Source: an uncultured Clostridia bacterium
Lineage (GTDB): Bacteria; Bacillota; Clostridia; Oscillospirales; Ruminococcaceae
Direction: 5' to 3'
Length of the DNA stretch: 54,344 nt
Assembly (NCBI GenBank): GCA_947627985.1
Contig: CANQYD010000013.1
Location: 1 to 54,344, forward strand
The notes under the pieces: model-generated
Seen by the model: the letters and a program-made list of their open reading frames with translations, nothing else
Database searches by the model: none
What the model was told of the DNA's origin: nothing
Shown here: positions 1 through 7,232 of the stretch, piece by piece
Layout of the letters: every line of letters starts with the position of its first letter
How positions within the stretch are numbered: position 1 is the stretch's first letter
Position numbers and translations under genes: made by a program

Positions 1-60
1 TAGGTAAGTGGATATCTGGTTTTAAAAGTGTATTGCAGCGTGGGCGGATTGTGGGTCTTT

Positions 61-400
61 AAGTGTGGGGAACACCCCTCTCCCAAGGGAGAGGGGGCTC
101 CGTGGGGCACCGTTGCACGGTTCCCGCAGACGCGGGGTTTTGTCCAAGAGCACGAGCAATCCCACGTTTTTGATTGCAAAGTGCGATTGGCTACAAAACC
201 AGCTTCTGCTCACGCCCCTCCGGCTTCGGGCGACTTCGTCGCCCTCTTTTGAACGATAAAGGCAAGACGACGGCTTACGCCGTCCTCTTGCAGGGATTTC
301 GCTCGTTGCGACGAGCGACTCGGGGGTTCTGCCCCCGAGACACCCGCAGCCTTGAAGGGCTGGCGAACTTTTTACCCTCTCCCCCACACACCTTTCCGCC
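61..400. repeat. mosaic of short hairpin modules, no gene
   Basis: This stretch before cotJA has no credible gene. It is built of hairpin modules that recur near 6117-6655 and 17150-17720. Examples are a perfect polypyrimidine/polypurine hairpin (arms 75-84 and 87-96), a hairpin with a TTC triloop (arms 228-234 and 238-244), an inverted repeat around 268-292, and a block ending in the words GCAGCCTTGAAGGGCTGGCG and a T-run that recurs near 17690-17720. ORFs crossing it are by-products of the palindromes. Confidence 0.6.
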
Positions 401-408
401 TCCACCGG

Positions 409-417
409 CATACAATA
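409..417 (+). promoter_or_regulatory. sporulation-type -10 element of cotJ operon
   Basis: CATACAATA at 409-417 fits the -10 consensus of mother-cell sigma factors (sigma-E CATACANT; it also fits sigma-K CATANNNTA). It lies about 45 bases before the cotJA start. cotJ operons are sigma-E dependent in Bacillus (established knowledge). The -35 region is not clear, so the assignment is an inference. Confidence 0.5.
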
Positions 418-460
418 TCCCGAGGGACAAAACCTCACACAAATCGGAAAGGATGATTTT

Positions 461-691
461 ATGAATCTCACGGATATGCTCGCGCCCGAGGCTGTCTTGG
501 GCGCCGCTGCCGGCGGAGCTTGCTGCCCGCTCGACAGCTCGATGAGCGCATTTCCTGCCGAGACGCCTCTCGGCATGGCTTATGTGCCCTATCAGAAGTG
601 GAAAAACGTGTACGAACCCGGGGTAGCCCTCGAGCGGGGCACCGTTTTCGAGGACCTCGACAAGCCGTTTTTGGGGGAGAAAGCAGTATGA
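461..691 (+). CDS. cotJA: spore coat associated protein CotJA
   Basis: A small protein of 76 residues. It carries the CotJA core: AYVPYQKW near residues 40-47, then VYEPGVAL, and a closing GTVFEDLDKPF. CotJA sits in the inner spore coat and is needed for assembly of CotJC (known for the family). The N-terminal 35 residues are Ala/Gly-rich and contain a Cys pair, as in many clostridial CotJA. The start at 461 is preceded by GGAAAGGA. Its stop overlaps the start of cotJB (ATGA at 688-691), so cotJABC is one operon. Confidence 0.9.
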   Translation: MNLTDMLAPEAVLGAAAGGACCPLDSSMSAFPAETPLGMAYVPYQKWKNVYEPGVALERGTVFEDLDKPFLGEKAV

Positions 692-945
692 GCGACAGAG
701 AGAAACTTCTTAAAAAGGTCCGCATGTATCACTTTGCCGTCACCGACGCGGCTCTTTTTCTCGATACCCACCCCGACTGCGCTCAGGCGCTGGCATTTTA
801 TAACAAATATAAAAAGCTCCTCAAAGAGGCTGAAGACGCTTATGAGCATGCTTACGGTCCCCTGCAAATTTGTTCTTCGGCAAACGATTCCCGTTGGGAA
901 TGGGTCGACGGTCCCTTCCCTTGGGAACTCGCAGCTAATTCATGA
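688..945 (+). CDS. cotJB: spore coat protein CotJB
   Basis: An 85-residue CotJB homologue. The family pattern is visible: an N-terminal helix (residues 1-22, LLKKVRMYHFAVTDAALFLD), then THPDCAQALAFYNKY, and the C-terminal PLQICSSANDSRWEWVDGPFPWE. The open frame extends far upstream of 688, but the ATG at 688 is the start. It has GGGGGAG eight or nine bases before it, overlaps the cotJA stop by four bases, and gives the usual family length. It is the middle gene of cotJABC. Confidence 0.92.
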   Translation: MSDREKLLKKVRMYHFAVTDAALFLDTHPDCAQALAFYNKYKKLLKEAEDAYEHAYGPLQICSSANDSRWEWVDGPFPWELAANS

Positions 946-963
946 TGAAAGGAGCCTTGCATC

Positions 964-1569
964 ATGTGGAAATATGAGAAAAAACTTGAATATCCTGTAA
1001 GGATCAAGAGACCCGACCCGGCTGCGGCGAAGATCATCATCACCCAATTCGGCGGACCCGACGGTGAATTGGGCGCCGCGATGAGGTATCTCAGCCAGCG
1101 CTACACCGCGCCGACGCCGGAGGTCAAAGCGCTTTTGAACGACATCGGCACCGAGGAGCTGTCGCATATGGAGATGATCTGCGCGATCGTCTACCAGCTG
1201 ACGAGAAACCTCACGCCGAAGGAGATCAAGGCGAGCGGCTTCGACGCGTATTTTGTCGACCACACGACCGGGCTCTACCCGGTGCAGGCGTCGGGATATC
1301 CCTTCTCAGCGGACATTTTCCAGTCCACCGGGGACCCGATCGCGGACCTGAGCGAGGATATGGGAGCCGAGCAAAAAGCCCGCGTGACCTATGACAATAT
1401 TCTGAGACTTGTCGACGATCCCGACGTCCGCGACGTCATCAAGTTCCTGCGCGAGCGCGAGATCGTTCACTTCCAGAGGTTCGGCGAAGCCCTGCGGCTC
1501 GTCACCGACCGGCTCGACGCGAAGAATTTCTATGCTTACAACCTGAGCTTTGATGTTAAAAAAGCTTAA
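964..1569 (+). CDS. cotJC: CotJC, manganese catalase-like spore coat protein
   Basis: A 201-residue ferritin-like four-helix protein of the manganese catalase family, which decomposes H2O2 with a dinuclear Mn centre. The metal ligands expected for the family are present: E35, E65 and H68 (EELSHMEM), E136 (GAEQKARVTY), E166 and H169 (REREIVHFQRF). As in other CotJC it lacks the long C-terminal extension of soluble Mn catalases. The start has AAAGGAG eleven bases upstream, 18 bases after the cotJB stop. A shared terminator follows at 1583-1614. Activity is inferred from the conserved ligands. Confidence 0.93.
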   Translation: MWKYEKKLEYPVRIKRPDPAAAKIIITQFGGPDGELGAAMRYLSQRYTAPTPEVKALLNDIGTEELSHMEMICAIVYQLTRNLTPKEIKASGFDAYFVDHTTGLYPVQASGYPFSADIFQSTGDPIADLSEDMGAEQKARVTYDNILRLVDDPDVRDVIKFLREREIVHFQRFGEALRLVTDRLDAKNFYAYNLSFDVKKA

Positions 1570-1582
1570 GCACATTAAAAAT

Positions 1583-1614
1583 CCCGCCTCATTTTCCGAG
1601 GCGGGAAATTTTTT
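1583..1614. terminator. bidirectional intrinsic terminator between cotJC and MATE gene
   Basis: Perfect 8-bp stem CCCGCCTC (1583-1590) / GAGGCGGG (1598-1605) with a 7-nt loop. It is followed on the plus strand by AAATTTTTT and preceded by an A-run that gives a T-tract on the minus strand. It serves the convergent cotJ operon and the MATE gene. Confidence 0.9.
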
Positions 1615-1650
1615 ATACAGATTGGGTCAAAACATTTTTAAATTTTTCCG

Positions 1651-2994
1651 TCATTCATCTATCCCTGCCGCTCTGTTTTCCTCACTTCCCATCTTCTTCC
1701 ACATCGGCACAAACAGCAGCAGACCTGCGAGCATGGCGCCGCAGTCGGCGATAGGGGTTGCCCAGGCGATGGCGTTTGCGCCGCCCAAATAATCCAAAAG
1801 AAACATAAACGGCACGTCGAGCCCCCCTTTTCTGAGCATCGAGAGCAGCAGCGGCTGACCCTTTTTGCCTACCGACTGGAAGATCGAGATGATGACCGTC
1901 GTGATCGCCGTGAAGGGACCCGTGACGCAGATGATCCGCTGGAACATACTTCCATATCTCACCGTCTCGGCGTCGTCAATAAACGCCCGGACCAGCGGTC
2001 CCGCGCAGGTGAACAGCAAAATCGCGCCGACCGTCGTCACCGAAAGGCTCAGGATCAGCGTCGTGCGGATCGCGCCCTTCATTCTCGCGATATTTTTCGA
2101 GGAGAAATTGTAGCCGATCAGCGGGATAACTCCCTGTGACAACCCGTTTGCGATCGCGAATGAGAGCATATCGATCTTTTTCGCGATGCCGATGCCTGCG
2201 ACCGCTGCGTTGGAATAATTCACCAAAAGTTTGTTGAGGGTGATGTTTGAAAAAATTCCCATCAGGTTCATGATGCTGCTCGGCAGACCTACGAGCAGGA
2301 CCTCTTTCGGGATACCGTCCGCGACCGAGTAAAATTTCGGGTTCAGCGTGAGGCAGAGGCTTCGGCGTTTTGAGATGATCATGATGATGAAATACGCCGT
2401 CGCGATGAGGTTTGAGAGCATCGTGGCTATCGCGGCTCCGGTGATCTTAAGGTCAAATCCGAAGATAAAGACGGGGTCTAAAACGATGTTGAGACCTCCG
2501 CCCAAAGTGACGCCGAAGCTCGCCTGACCGGAATACCCTTCGGCGCGCACAAGGTGGGCGAGTGCCGCATTGAGAACGGTCGGAACGGCTCCGATGGTAA
2601 GTGTCCAGAAGAGATAATCTGAGCAGAAATCATATGTAAAGTCGTCGGTACCGATCATCGGGAGAATTTTCCCGCGCAGTAAAAATATCAAAAGACCGTA
2701 AATAAAAGCCGCGGCGGCGGATGTCCAAATGCAAAACGCCGAGACCCGGCGGGCTTTATCGTTGTCGCCGAGACCGAGGCTACGGGAGATCAGGCTTGCT
2801 CCGCCGATCCCGAAGAGGTTCGCGAGCCCGGTCGTCAGAAGAAAGAGCGGCAGCGAGAGGGAGGCAGCCGCGACCTGATTCGGATCGCCCAGCTGACCGA
2901 TGAAAAAGGTGTCCGCCATGTTGTAGATGACGGTGATGATCTGGCTGATGACGGTCGGCACGACGAGGGTCAGCACCGCTTTCGCCACCGGCAC
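1651..2994 (-). CDS. MATE family efflux transporter (5' end disturbed)
   Basis: A 12-helix MATE exporter (cation-coupled drug/metabolite antiporter of the inner membrane). It opens with the family signature VAKAVLTLVVPTVISQIITV and NMADTFFIGQLG, and repeats the fold in the second half. The first usable start is the GTG at 2994-2992. However, the reading frame continues upstream through codons for SRDKTQLFES, the usual N-terminal segment of these proteins. It meets a TAA at 3027-3025, directly after ATG AAA (3033-3028). That ATG has a GAGG ribosome site and a consensus promoter. The protein is therefore either truncated by about 13 residues, made by reinitiation, or hit by a recent nonsense change. 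The substrate cannot be told. Confidence 0.88.
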   Translation of the reverse strand: MPVAKAVLTLVVPTVISQIITVIYNMADTFFIGQLGDPNQVAAASLSLPLFLLTTGLANLFGIGGASLISRSLGLGDNDKARRVSAFCIWTSAAAAFIYGLLIFLLRGKILPMIGTDDFTYDFCSDYLFWTLTIGAVPTVLNAALAHLVRAEGYSGQASFGVTLGGGLNIVLDPVFIFGFDLKITGAAIATMLSNLIATAYFIIMIISKRRSLCLTLNPKFYSVADGIPKEVLLVGLPSSIMNLMGIFSNITLNKLLVNYSNAAVAGIGIAKKIDMLSFAIANGLSQGVIPLIGYNFSSKNIARMKGAIRTTLILSLSVTTVGAILLFTCAGPLVRAFIDDAETVRYGSMFQRIICVTGPFTAITTVIISIFQSVGKKGQPLLLSMLRKGGLDVPFMFLLDYLGGANAIAWATPIADCGAMLAGLLLFVPMWKKMGSEENRAAGIDE

Positions 2995-3060
2995 GCTTTC
3001 AAAAAGTTGTGTTTTGTCACGGGATTATTTCATGCTTTCGCCTCGCTTTGGGATAGGGAT

Positions 3061-3089
3061 ATTATAGCATGGGGAGAGGGAGGTGTCAA
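3061..3089 (-). promoter_or_regulatory. consensus promoter of MATE gene
   Basis: Read on the minus strand: TTGACA (3089-3084), a 17-bp spacer, and TATAAT (3066-3061) with a TG extension. Transcription should start near 3054, 20 bases before the ATG at 3033. Confidence 0.85.
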
Positions 3090-3110
3090 GGTGAGGGTGG
3101 AAGATGAGAA

Positions 3111-3145
3111 TCTAACTTCTACCCTCTAACCTCTATCCTCTAAAG
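3111..3145 (+). repeat. heptad array TCTRAYN, five units
   Basis: Five head-to-tail 7-nt units: TCTAACT, TCTACCC, TCTAACC, TCTATCC, TCTAAAG. The same unit type occurs at 6038-6073, 7430-7465, 16024-16059, 17860-17902, 39570-39604 and, inverted, 46313-46395. Confidence 0.85.
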
Positions 3146-3166
3146 TGCAGCCGGAGGGTGCACGGG

Positions 3167-3251
3167 GGGCGAAGCCCCCGGCGCCGAAGGCGCCGGCTGC
3201 CACAGCGAAGCTGTGGCAGAAGCCGTGCGAAGCACGGCTTGGGCTTCGCCC
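3167..3251. repeat. cloverleaf palindrome, type I, copy 1
   Basis: The outer arms GGGCGAAGCCC (3167-3177) and GGGCTTCGCCC (3241-3251) are exact reverse complements. They enclose three perfect hairpins with GAA triloops: arms 3178-3185/3189-3196 (8 bp), 3197-3206/3210-3219 (10 bp) and 3220-3228/3232-3240 (9 bp). The arms abut with no unpaired bases. GCGAAGC-type minihairpins are known to be exceptionally stable in DNA. Confidence 0.9.
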
Positions 3252-3395
3252 ATACCCCCCTGCTTCTATCGGGGTTCGGTGGGTTGTGCAAGCCCGGCAG
3301 CAGGGCTAGGTGCCTCTACCAGGAAAAGGCAGGAGCAGAAGGCTGGGCACAGGGTTTGGTGCCCCTCCCGAACCTCGATAGTCGCTGAAGGCTCG
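3252..3395. repeat. spacer joining type I and type II cloverleafs
   Basis: This 144-base spacer has a counterpart of 143 bases at 15224-15366. Both start with TGCTTCTATCGGGGTT and both contain GGCAGGAGCAGAA, so the two cloverleafs and their spacer form one composite element of about 310 bp. No coding potential was recognised. Confidence 0.6.
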
Positions 3396-3476
3396 GGGCG
3401 AAGCCCCGTCGGCTCGAAGAGCCAACGCGCCGACGCTTCGCGTCGGCGGTGCGACTTCGTCGCACGGGCTTCGCCC
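3396..3476. repeat. cloverleaf palindrome, type II, copy 1
   Basis: Outer arms 3396-3406 and 3466-3476 are the same words as in type I. Inside are hairpins with arms 3411-3415/3419-3423 (GAA loop), 3428-3436/3440-3448 (TTC loop) and 3449-3455/3459-3465 (TTC loop). The loop sense suggests that it lies inverted relative to type I. Confidence 0.9.
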
Positions 3477-3614
3477 TCCACCCCCTCACCCCGCACACAC
3501 CCAACCCAACCCCCATAGTCCTTCCTTTATCCTTCCCCTCCCTCCTCCGCCAAGCCTCCCAAGACGCACCTTCCCCTCAAAACCGCTTTCAAGGCTCACC
3601 CCGCAGCCTTTGCC
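3477..3614. other. G-poor, C-rich intergenic tail
   Basis: No gene is seen. The plus strand is almost free of G over long stretches (runs of CCC, CTCC, CACACACCC). The last part contains CCGCCAAGCCT, a word also found downstream of the cloverleafs at 15787-15976, so this is probably the degenerate 3' part of the same composite repeat. Confidence 0.45.
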
Positions 3615-3971
3615 CTACTCCTTCCCCCTCGTCCTGAACATCGCCGCCATCACGATCCCGAACGTCATCGCCGCGGCAATTCCTCCGGCGCAGGCAGTCA
3701 GTCCGCCGGTAAAAATCCCCAAAAATCCCTTCTCATCGACGGCTTCGCGAATCCCCTTCGACAAGAGGTAACCGAACCCCGTCAGCGGAACGCTCGCGCC
3801 GGCACCCGCAAGGTCGATAAGCGGCTTATAGAGACCCATTCCGCCGAGGATCACCCCCGCCACGACGAAGCTCACAAGTATCCTCGCCGGGGTCAGCTTC
3901 GTGTAATCGATTAGGATCTGACCGATCGCGCAGATCAGCCCGCCTATTAAAAAAGCCCAAAGATAGCTCAT
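3615..3971 (-). CDS. spoVAE: stage V sporulation protein AE (SpoVAEb)
   Basis: A 118-residue membrane protein with about four hydrophobic segments (residues 3-20, 30-50, 60-70, 85-112). The SpoVAEb pattern is recognisable: AFLIGGLICAIGQILID, then VPLTGFGYLLSKG, then GGLTACAGGIAAAMTFG. SpoVA proteins form the inner-membrane channel for dipicolinic acid uptake during sporulation and its release at germination. The gene follows spoVAD by three bases with a GGAGGTG site placed in the end of spoVAD. No gene for SpoVAC is next to the pair. Confidence 0.92.
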   Translation of the reverse strand: MSYLWAFLIGGLICAIGQILIDYTKLTPARILVSFVVAGVILGGMGLYKPLIDLAGAGASVPLTGFGYLLSKGIREAVDEKGFLGIFTGGLTACAGGIAAAMTFGIVMAAMFRTRGKE

Positions 3972-3974
3972 TTT

Positions 3975-4997
3975 TCACACCTCCCCGTGATTTGCGGAAA
4001 TCCATACGAGATGGGAAATTCCGGGTATTGTCATGCCCTGCTGACTCGAAGTCGGGCTCAGAAGCGCGCCCGTCGCGGCGAAGAGAATGTCCTTGAGCCT
4101 GCCGTCGCGAATCTCACGAAGGAAGTGCCCGCAGAGCATCGAAGCCGCACACCCGCAGCCCGAGCCGCCGGAGTGGACGTCCTGAGCGGTTTGGTTGAAG
4201 ATCATTCTGCCGCAGTCGGCGTGATTTTTTTCGATATCGATCCCGTCCCTCCCGAAGAGTTCGCAGAGTATTCGGGACCCGGCGTTACCTAAATCGCCCG
4301 TCACAATATAATCAAAATCCCGAGGCATGAGTCCCGTGTCCTTCATGAAATTTGAGATGGTGGAATATGCCGCCGGAGCCATCGCGGCGCCCATGTTGTT
4401 TGCGTCTTTGATACCCATGTCCTCGATCTTTCCGACCGTAACGGCACGGATAAAAGGCGGTTTATCGCCCTTTTCGACGATAAGCGCCCCGGCTGCGGTT
4501 GCGGTCCATTGAGATGTCGGCGTGCGCTGTCCTCCGTATTCAAGGGGAAATCGGTACTGTCTCTCGGCTGTACAGAAATGGGAAGATGTCACAGCCGCGG
4601 CTTTATCAAATCCTCCGCCGTCAACAAGCAAAGAGGCGATCATCAGCCCCTCAGCCATCGTCGAGCAAGCCCCGTAAATCCCGAGGAACGGAATCCCGAA
4701 ATCCTTTGCAGAAAAGCTCGTCCCGACGCACTGATTGAGCAGGTCCCCACCTATCAGAAGAGGCAGCTCCGAGGGCTCAATCCCCCTCTTTTCGAGTGCG
4801 TTCTGAAGCGCAAGCCCCTGCATAGCGCTCTCGGCGCGCTCAAAGCTCTTTTGCCCGAAAAATCCGTCTTTATCGATATAATCAAAACAGTCTCCGTAGG
4901 GACCTTCGCCCTCTTTTTTGCCGCCTATCGCCGAGAAAGCCGAGACGGTTACGGGGTGCTCGGTGAAGACGGTCGAGCCGTTTAATCTGACTGACAT
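3975..4997 (-). CDS. spoVAD: stage V sporulation protein AD
   Basis: A 340-residue thiolase-fold protein of the SpoVAD family, which binds Ca-dipicolinate and works with the SpoVAC/SpoVAE channel. Recognised segments are the N-terminal NGSTVFTEHPVTVS, IGGDLLNQCVGTSFSAKDFGIPFLGIYGACSTMAEG, the TSSHFCTAERQYRFPLEYG stretch and the C-terminal GGSGCGCAASMLCGHFL. Length is normal for the family. The start has GGAGTG upstream. It is the first gene of a two-gene unit with spoVAE. A forespore promoter is expected, but I could not fix one with confidence. Confidence 0.95.
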   Translation of the reverse strand: MSVRLNGSTVFTEHPVTVSAFSAIGGKKEGEGPYGDCFDYIDKDGFFGQKSFERAESAMQGLALQNALEKRGIEPSELPLLIGGDLLNQCVGTSFSAKDFGIPFLGIYGACSTMAEGLMIASLLVDGGGFDKAAAVTSSHFCTAERQYRFPLEYGGQRTPTSQWTATAAGALIVEKGDKPPFIRAVTVGKIEDMGIKDANNMGAAMAPAAYSTISNFMKDTGLMPRDFDYIVTGDLGNAGSRILCELFGRDGIDIEKNHADCGRMIFNQTAQDVHSGGSGCGCAASMLCGHFLREIRDGRLKDILFAATGALLSPTSSQQGMTIPGISHLVWISANHGEV

Positions 4998-5061
4998 TTT
5001 ATCACTCCAATTACTTTTTTCTATATTTTTCGCCGATGATTATTAAATATTCGCATTATGC

Positions 5062-5090
5062 TTGAAATTGCGAAAGTTTTGGTGTATACT
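5062..5090 (+). promoter_or_regulatory. promoter of lipoprotein gene 5127
   Basis: TTGAAA (5062-5067), 17-bp spacer, TATACT (5085-5090). The following bases GTCGGTAG are the same as those after the -10 of the lipoprotein gene at 23862. Confidence 0.8.
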
Positions 5091-5126
5091 GTCGGTAGAT
5101 AGATATTTTTAAATTGGAGGAATATT

Positions 5127-5951
5127 ATGTCAAAAAATTTATATACCGTCGGAGCTGCGCTTATTGCGGTCTCGATGATGATCTGCTCCTGCGGGAAAAA
5201 GCCGAATGAGGAGCAGATAAACGTCGTCACCCGCGATCCGAATATCCCCGACAACATCATAACGCAGGAAGCCCCGGAGACCTTGCCGGAGCCGGGAACA
5301 TCTATATCCGAAACGCTTCCCGAAACCGAACCCGAGGCGACCACCGCGGAGGAGACGACCGCAGAAGAGACATCCATAAAAGAAACCGAACCCCCCGAAA
5401 CCGACGTCCCCGAGACCGAGGAAGAAGAGGAAGTCCCCGAGGCTCTTGACACCAAGGCGGGGCAATATCTCAGCCTCCTGCACTCCAAAAAGGTCCACGC
5501 GAAGTACATTGCCGCGTCGAGCTATGACGGCGAGCAGATCTACACAAATTCCGCCGAGTATTATATCGACGGCGACAACGCCATCTATCGGACCGACACG
5601 GTAAGAAGGTTAGTTCAGGGCAGGCAGGTCACCGTCATCGACGACGGGAACAAGTTCTACATGACCTTCGAGGCTGAACCGGAGCCGTATATCTACTTCG
5701 GCTGGCAGCTCTCGGACTACACGCTCGTCTCGGCGACGGAGGACGAGGAGGTCTACGACATCGAGTCGGGAGGCGTCCGCTCGACATGGAATTTTGAAGG
5801 CGGGCAGATTAAGGTCCGCGACGTTTACCCGGACGGGTCGTTTATGCTGTATGACTTCGAGACGCTTGACAGCGATACTTCGGAGATGCTGTTCGAGGTG
5901 CCGTCGGGGTATGCGGAGGTCGACGCGGATGATTATGAGATGTATCAGTAG
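5127..5951 (+). CDS. lipoprotein with Thr/Glu/Pro-rich stalk, unknown function
   Basis: 274 residues. A signal peptide ends in the lipobox ICSC, with Cys22 the likely lipidated residue. Residues 25-105 are an extended acidic linker rich in Thr, Glu and Pro with repeats such as TAEETTAEET, probably a disordered stalk. Residues 110-274 are a compact, Tyr-rich and acidic domain with alternating beta-like segments (AEYYIDGDNAIYRTD, NKFYMTFEAEPEPYIYFGW). I do not recognise the family; it resembles many surface lipoproteins of gut Clostridia. It is monocistronic with its own promoter, divergent from spoVAD. GGAGG lies seven bases before the ATG. Confidence 0.8.
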   Translation: MSKNLYTVGAALIAVSMMICSCGKKPNEEQINVVTRDPNIPDNIITQEAPETLPEPGTSISETLPETEPEATTAEETTAEETSIKETEPPETDVPETEEEEEVPEALDTKAGQYLSLLHSKKVHAKYIAASSYDGEQIYTNSAEYYIDGDNAIYRTDTVRRLVQGRQVTVIDDGNKFYMTFEAEPEPYIYFGWQLSDYTLVSATEDEEVYDIESGGVRSTWNFEGGQIKVRDVYPDGSFMLYDFETLDSDTSEMLFEVPSGYAEVDADDYEMYQ

Positions 5952-5970
5952 GGAATTGATGGGGGTTTGG

Positions 5971-6093
5971 GGAGTGTACAAATCGCCCTCGTTATTCTCA
6001 CTAATTAAATCTGTCACCAACGGTGACACCTTGAAATTCTGACAATCTGACTTCTGACTTCTGTCCTCTTGATGTGGTCGTTTTGACCACATC
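5971..6093 (+). repeat. 123-nt structured repeat, copy A
   Basis: It begins GGAGTGTACAAA and ends with the hairpin GATGTGGTC (6071-6079) / GACCACATC (6085-6093). A second hairpin has arms GTCACC/GGTGAC near 6014-6028. A copy of the same length with about 11 differences lies inverted at 19107-19229. The period-7 array 6038-6073 is part of the element. Confidence 0.8.
6038..6073 (+). repeat. heptad array inside the 123-nt repeat
   Basis: Units TCTGACA, (A), TCTGACT, TCTGACT, TCTGTCC, TCTTGAT in direct order. Confidence 0.7.
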
Positions 6094-6116
6094 TGGGGGG
6101 TTGCCCCTTCTTTGGA

Positions 6117-6265
6117 CCCCTCCCCCTTTTAGGGGGAGGGGCTTATCCTTACTATAAGTCGGTACAGACTTCGGCGGGGAGGGGGTCTGCTTAAAACAGC
6201 ATATCAAATTTCCGCTCCTGCGGGAATTTGATATACCTTTTGACCAAGGGCGCGGCGGGTAGGGA
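6117..6265 (+). repeat. hairpin-cassette repeat, copy A
   Basis: In order: the hairpin CCCCTCCCCC (6117-6126) / GGGGGAGGGG (6132-6141); a small AAGTC/GACTT hairpin; the constant word CTGCTTAAAACAGCA ending at 6201; a 14-bp hairpin (arms 6202-6215 and 6220-6233, one G-T type pair); and the constant word TACCTTTT. The copy at 17313-17460 has the same order but a largely different hairpin stem. Confidence 0.75.
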
Positions 6266-6299
6266 AAAGCAAAATCAACACTCACCAACACCTTCATAA

Positions 6300-6655
6300 G
6301 CGGATAGCGTTGGGAGCAATTCATATCTCCAAGGCTTTCCTAATTTCCCATGCCATGCGTAGCAAAGAGCTTTTCGTATCTGCGCTGCGATTTTGCCTCG
6401 CTTCGCTCGGCTCCGGGCGACTTCGTAGCCCTCTTTGAAGGCAATTAAAAGCAAAAAGGACAGCTCTCGCTGTCCTTTTTTCGGGGATTTCGCCCATTGC
6501 GACGGGCGACCAAGGACTCCGCCTTACATGCAGGGTGTCTGCAAGCACAAGCAATCTTACGTTTTCGATTGCAAAGTGCGAACAGCAACAAAACCGGCAT
6601 GTAATTTGGACTCCCGCGAGCCTTTTGAAAAAGGCTCAATTGAAAACTTTTGACT
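6300..6655. repeat. mosaic of hairpin modules, no gene
   Basis: It shares pieces with 61-400 and 17150-17720: ATTCATATCTCCA, GCCTCGCTTCGCTCGGC, a GGGCGACTTCGTAGCCC hairpin, a 9-bp hairpin AAGGACAGC/GCTGTCCTT (about 6456-6477), a GGGATTTCGC block, and ACAAAACCGGCATG. The order of pieces differs between the islands. Nothing coding was recognised. Confidence 0.55.
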
Positions 6656-6659
6656 TGTC

Positions 6660-7112
6660 TCAATTCAAAGTTTGGCGCTGAGCCTGCTCTCCGACCGTCT
6701 CTCTTCTCATCGCCCCCGCCGTCTCATCCCCGAACATCACCCTTCTCAGCCCCGCCGAGACTATCCCCGCGGGGATCGACAGCAGCAGCCATATACATGA
6801 AAACGGCAGGCAGATCTGCCCCCACAAATTGAACGGCATATCCGAATAATCCCACACATTGAGATTCAGCGCACGGTTGATAAATATCCCAGATATCAGT
6901 TCCGCAACCGTCACCAAAACCGCGCAAAACGGCGCCTGCAAAAGCATATTCCCGCCGAAAAGCTCAAGTTCGTTGACAAAGTTTATCATCAGAAAACACA
7001 GCCCGCCGACGAAAAACATCGATATATGCGTGCTCCCTCGCCACATGATCTCCAAAAGCCCGTAGCTCAGCCCGCCGAATGTGAAAATGCCGAATGCCCT
7101 GAGCGCCTTCAT
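6660..7112 (-). CDS. CmpB-type integral membrane protein (putative ABC permease family)
   Basis: A 150-residue protein with four predicted membrane helices (about residues 7-22, 30-48, 60-80, 98-122). It contains the pattern typical of the ABC_trans_CmpB family (Pfam PF06541): AELISGIFINRALNLNVWDYSDMPFNLWGQICLPFSCIW. The function of this family is poorly known despite its name, and no ATPase partner is next to it. A GGGTGA site precedes the start. The C-terminal 25 residues are polar and cytosolic. The family assignment is from memory of the motif. Confidence 0.75.
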   Translation of the reverse strand: MKALRAFGIFTFGGLSYGLLEIMWRGSTHISMFFVGGLCFLMINFVNELELFGGNMLLQAPFCAVLVTVAELISGIFINRALNLNVWDYSDMPFNLWGQICLPFSCIWLLLSIPAGIVSAGLRRVMFGDETAGAMRRETVGEQAQRQTLN

Positions 7113-7197
7113 ATCATCACCCTTTCATATTTTGCATACACAGGATATTATTTCCAGATTTTAAGGAAATAATACCGAAAAAATTATAAAATTTTTG

Positions 7198-7226
7198 TTG
7201 ACTTTTTCGGGCAAGTGTGCTATATT
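7198..7226 (+). promoter_or_regulatory. promoter of valS
   Basis: TTGACT (7198-7203), 17-bp spacer, TATATT (7221-7226). Start near 7233, which leaves a leader of about 325 bases that holds the T-box. Confidence 0.85.
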
Positions 7227-7232
7227 TACGCT

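Noticed and set aside
22-576. 184-codon minus-strand open frame over the left repeat island and cotJA
   Set aside because: It runs through palindromic modules and antisense to cotJA, has Pro/Arg/Ser-rich low-complexity content and no family resemblance.
3111-3145. Heptad arrays taken as a CRISPR-like array
   Set aside because: The period is only 7 bases, there are no spacers and no cas genes in the window.
4998-5061. Sigma-G promoter for spoVAD
   Set aside because: GCATA and GAATA words are present on the minus strand, but no -10 fits at the correct distance; not strong enough to list.
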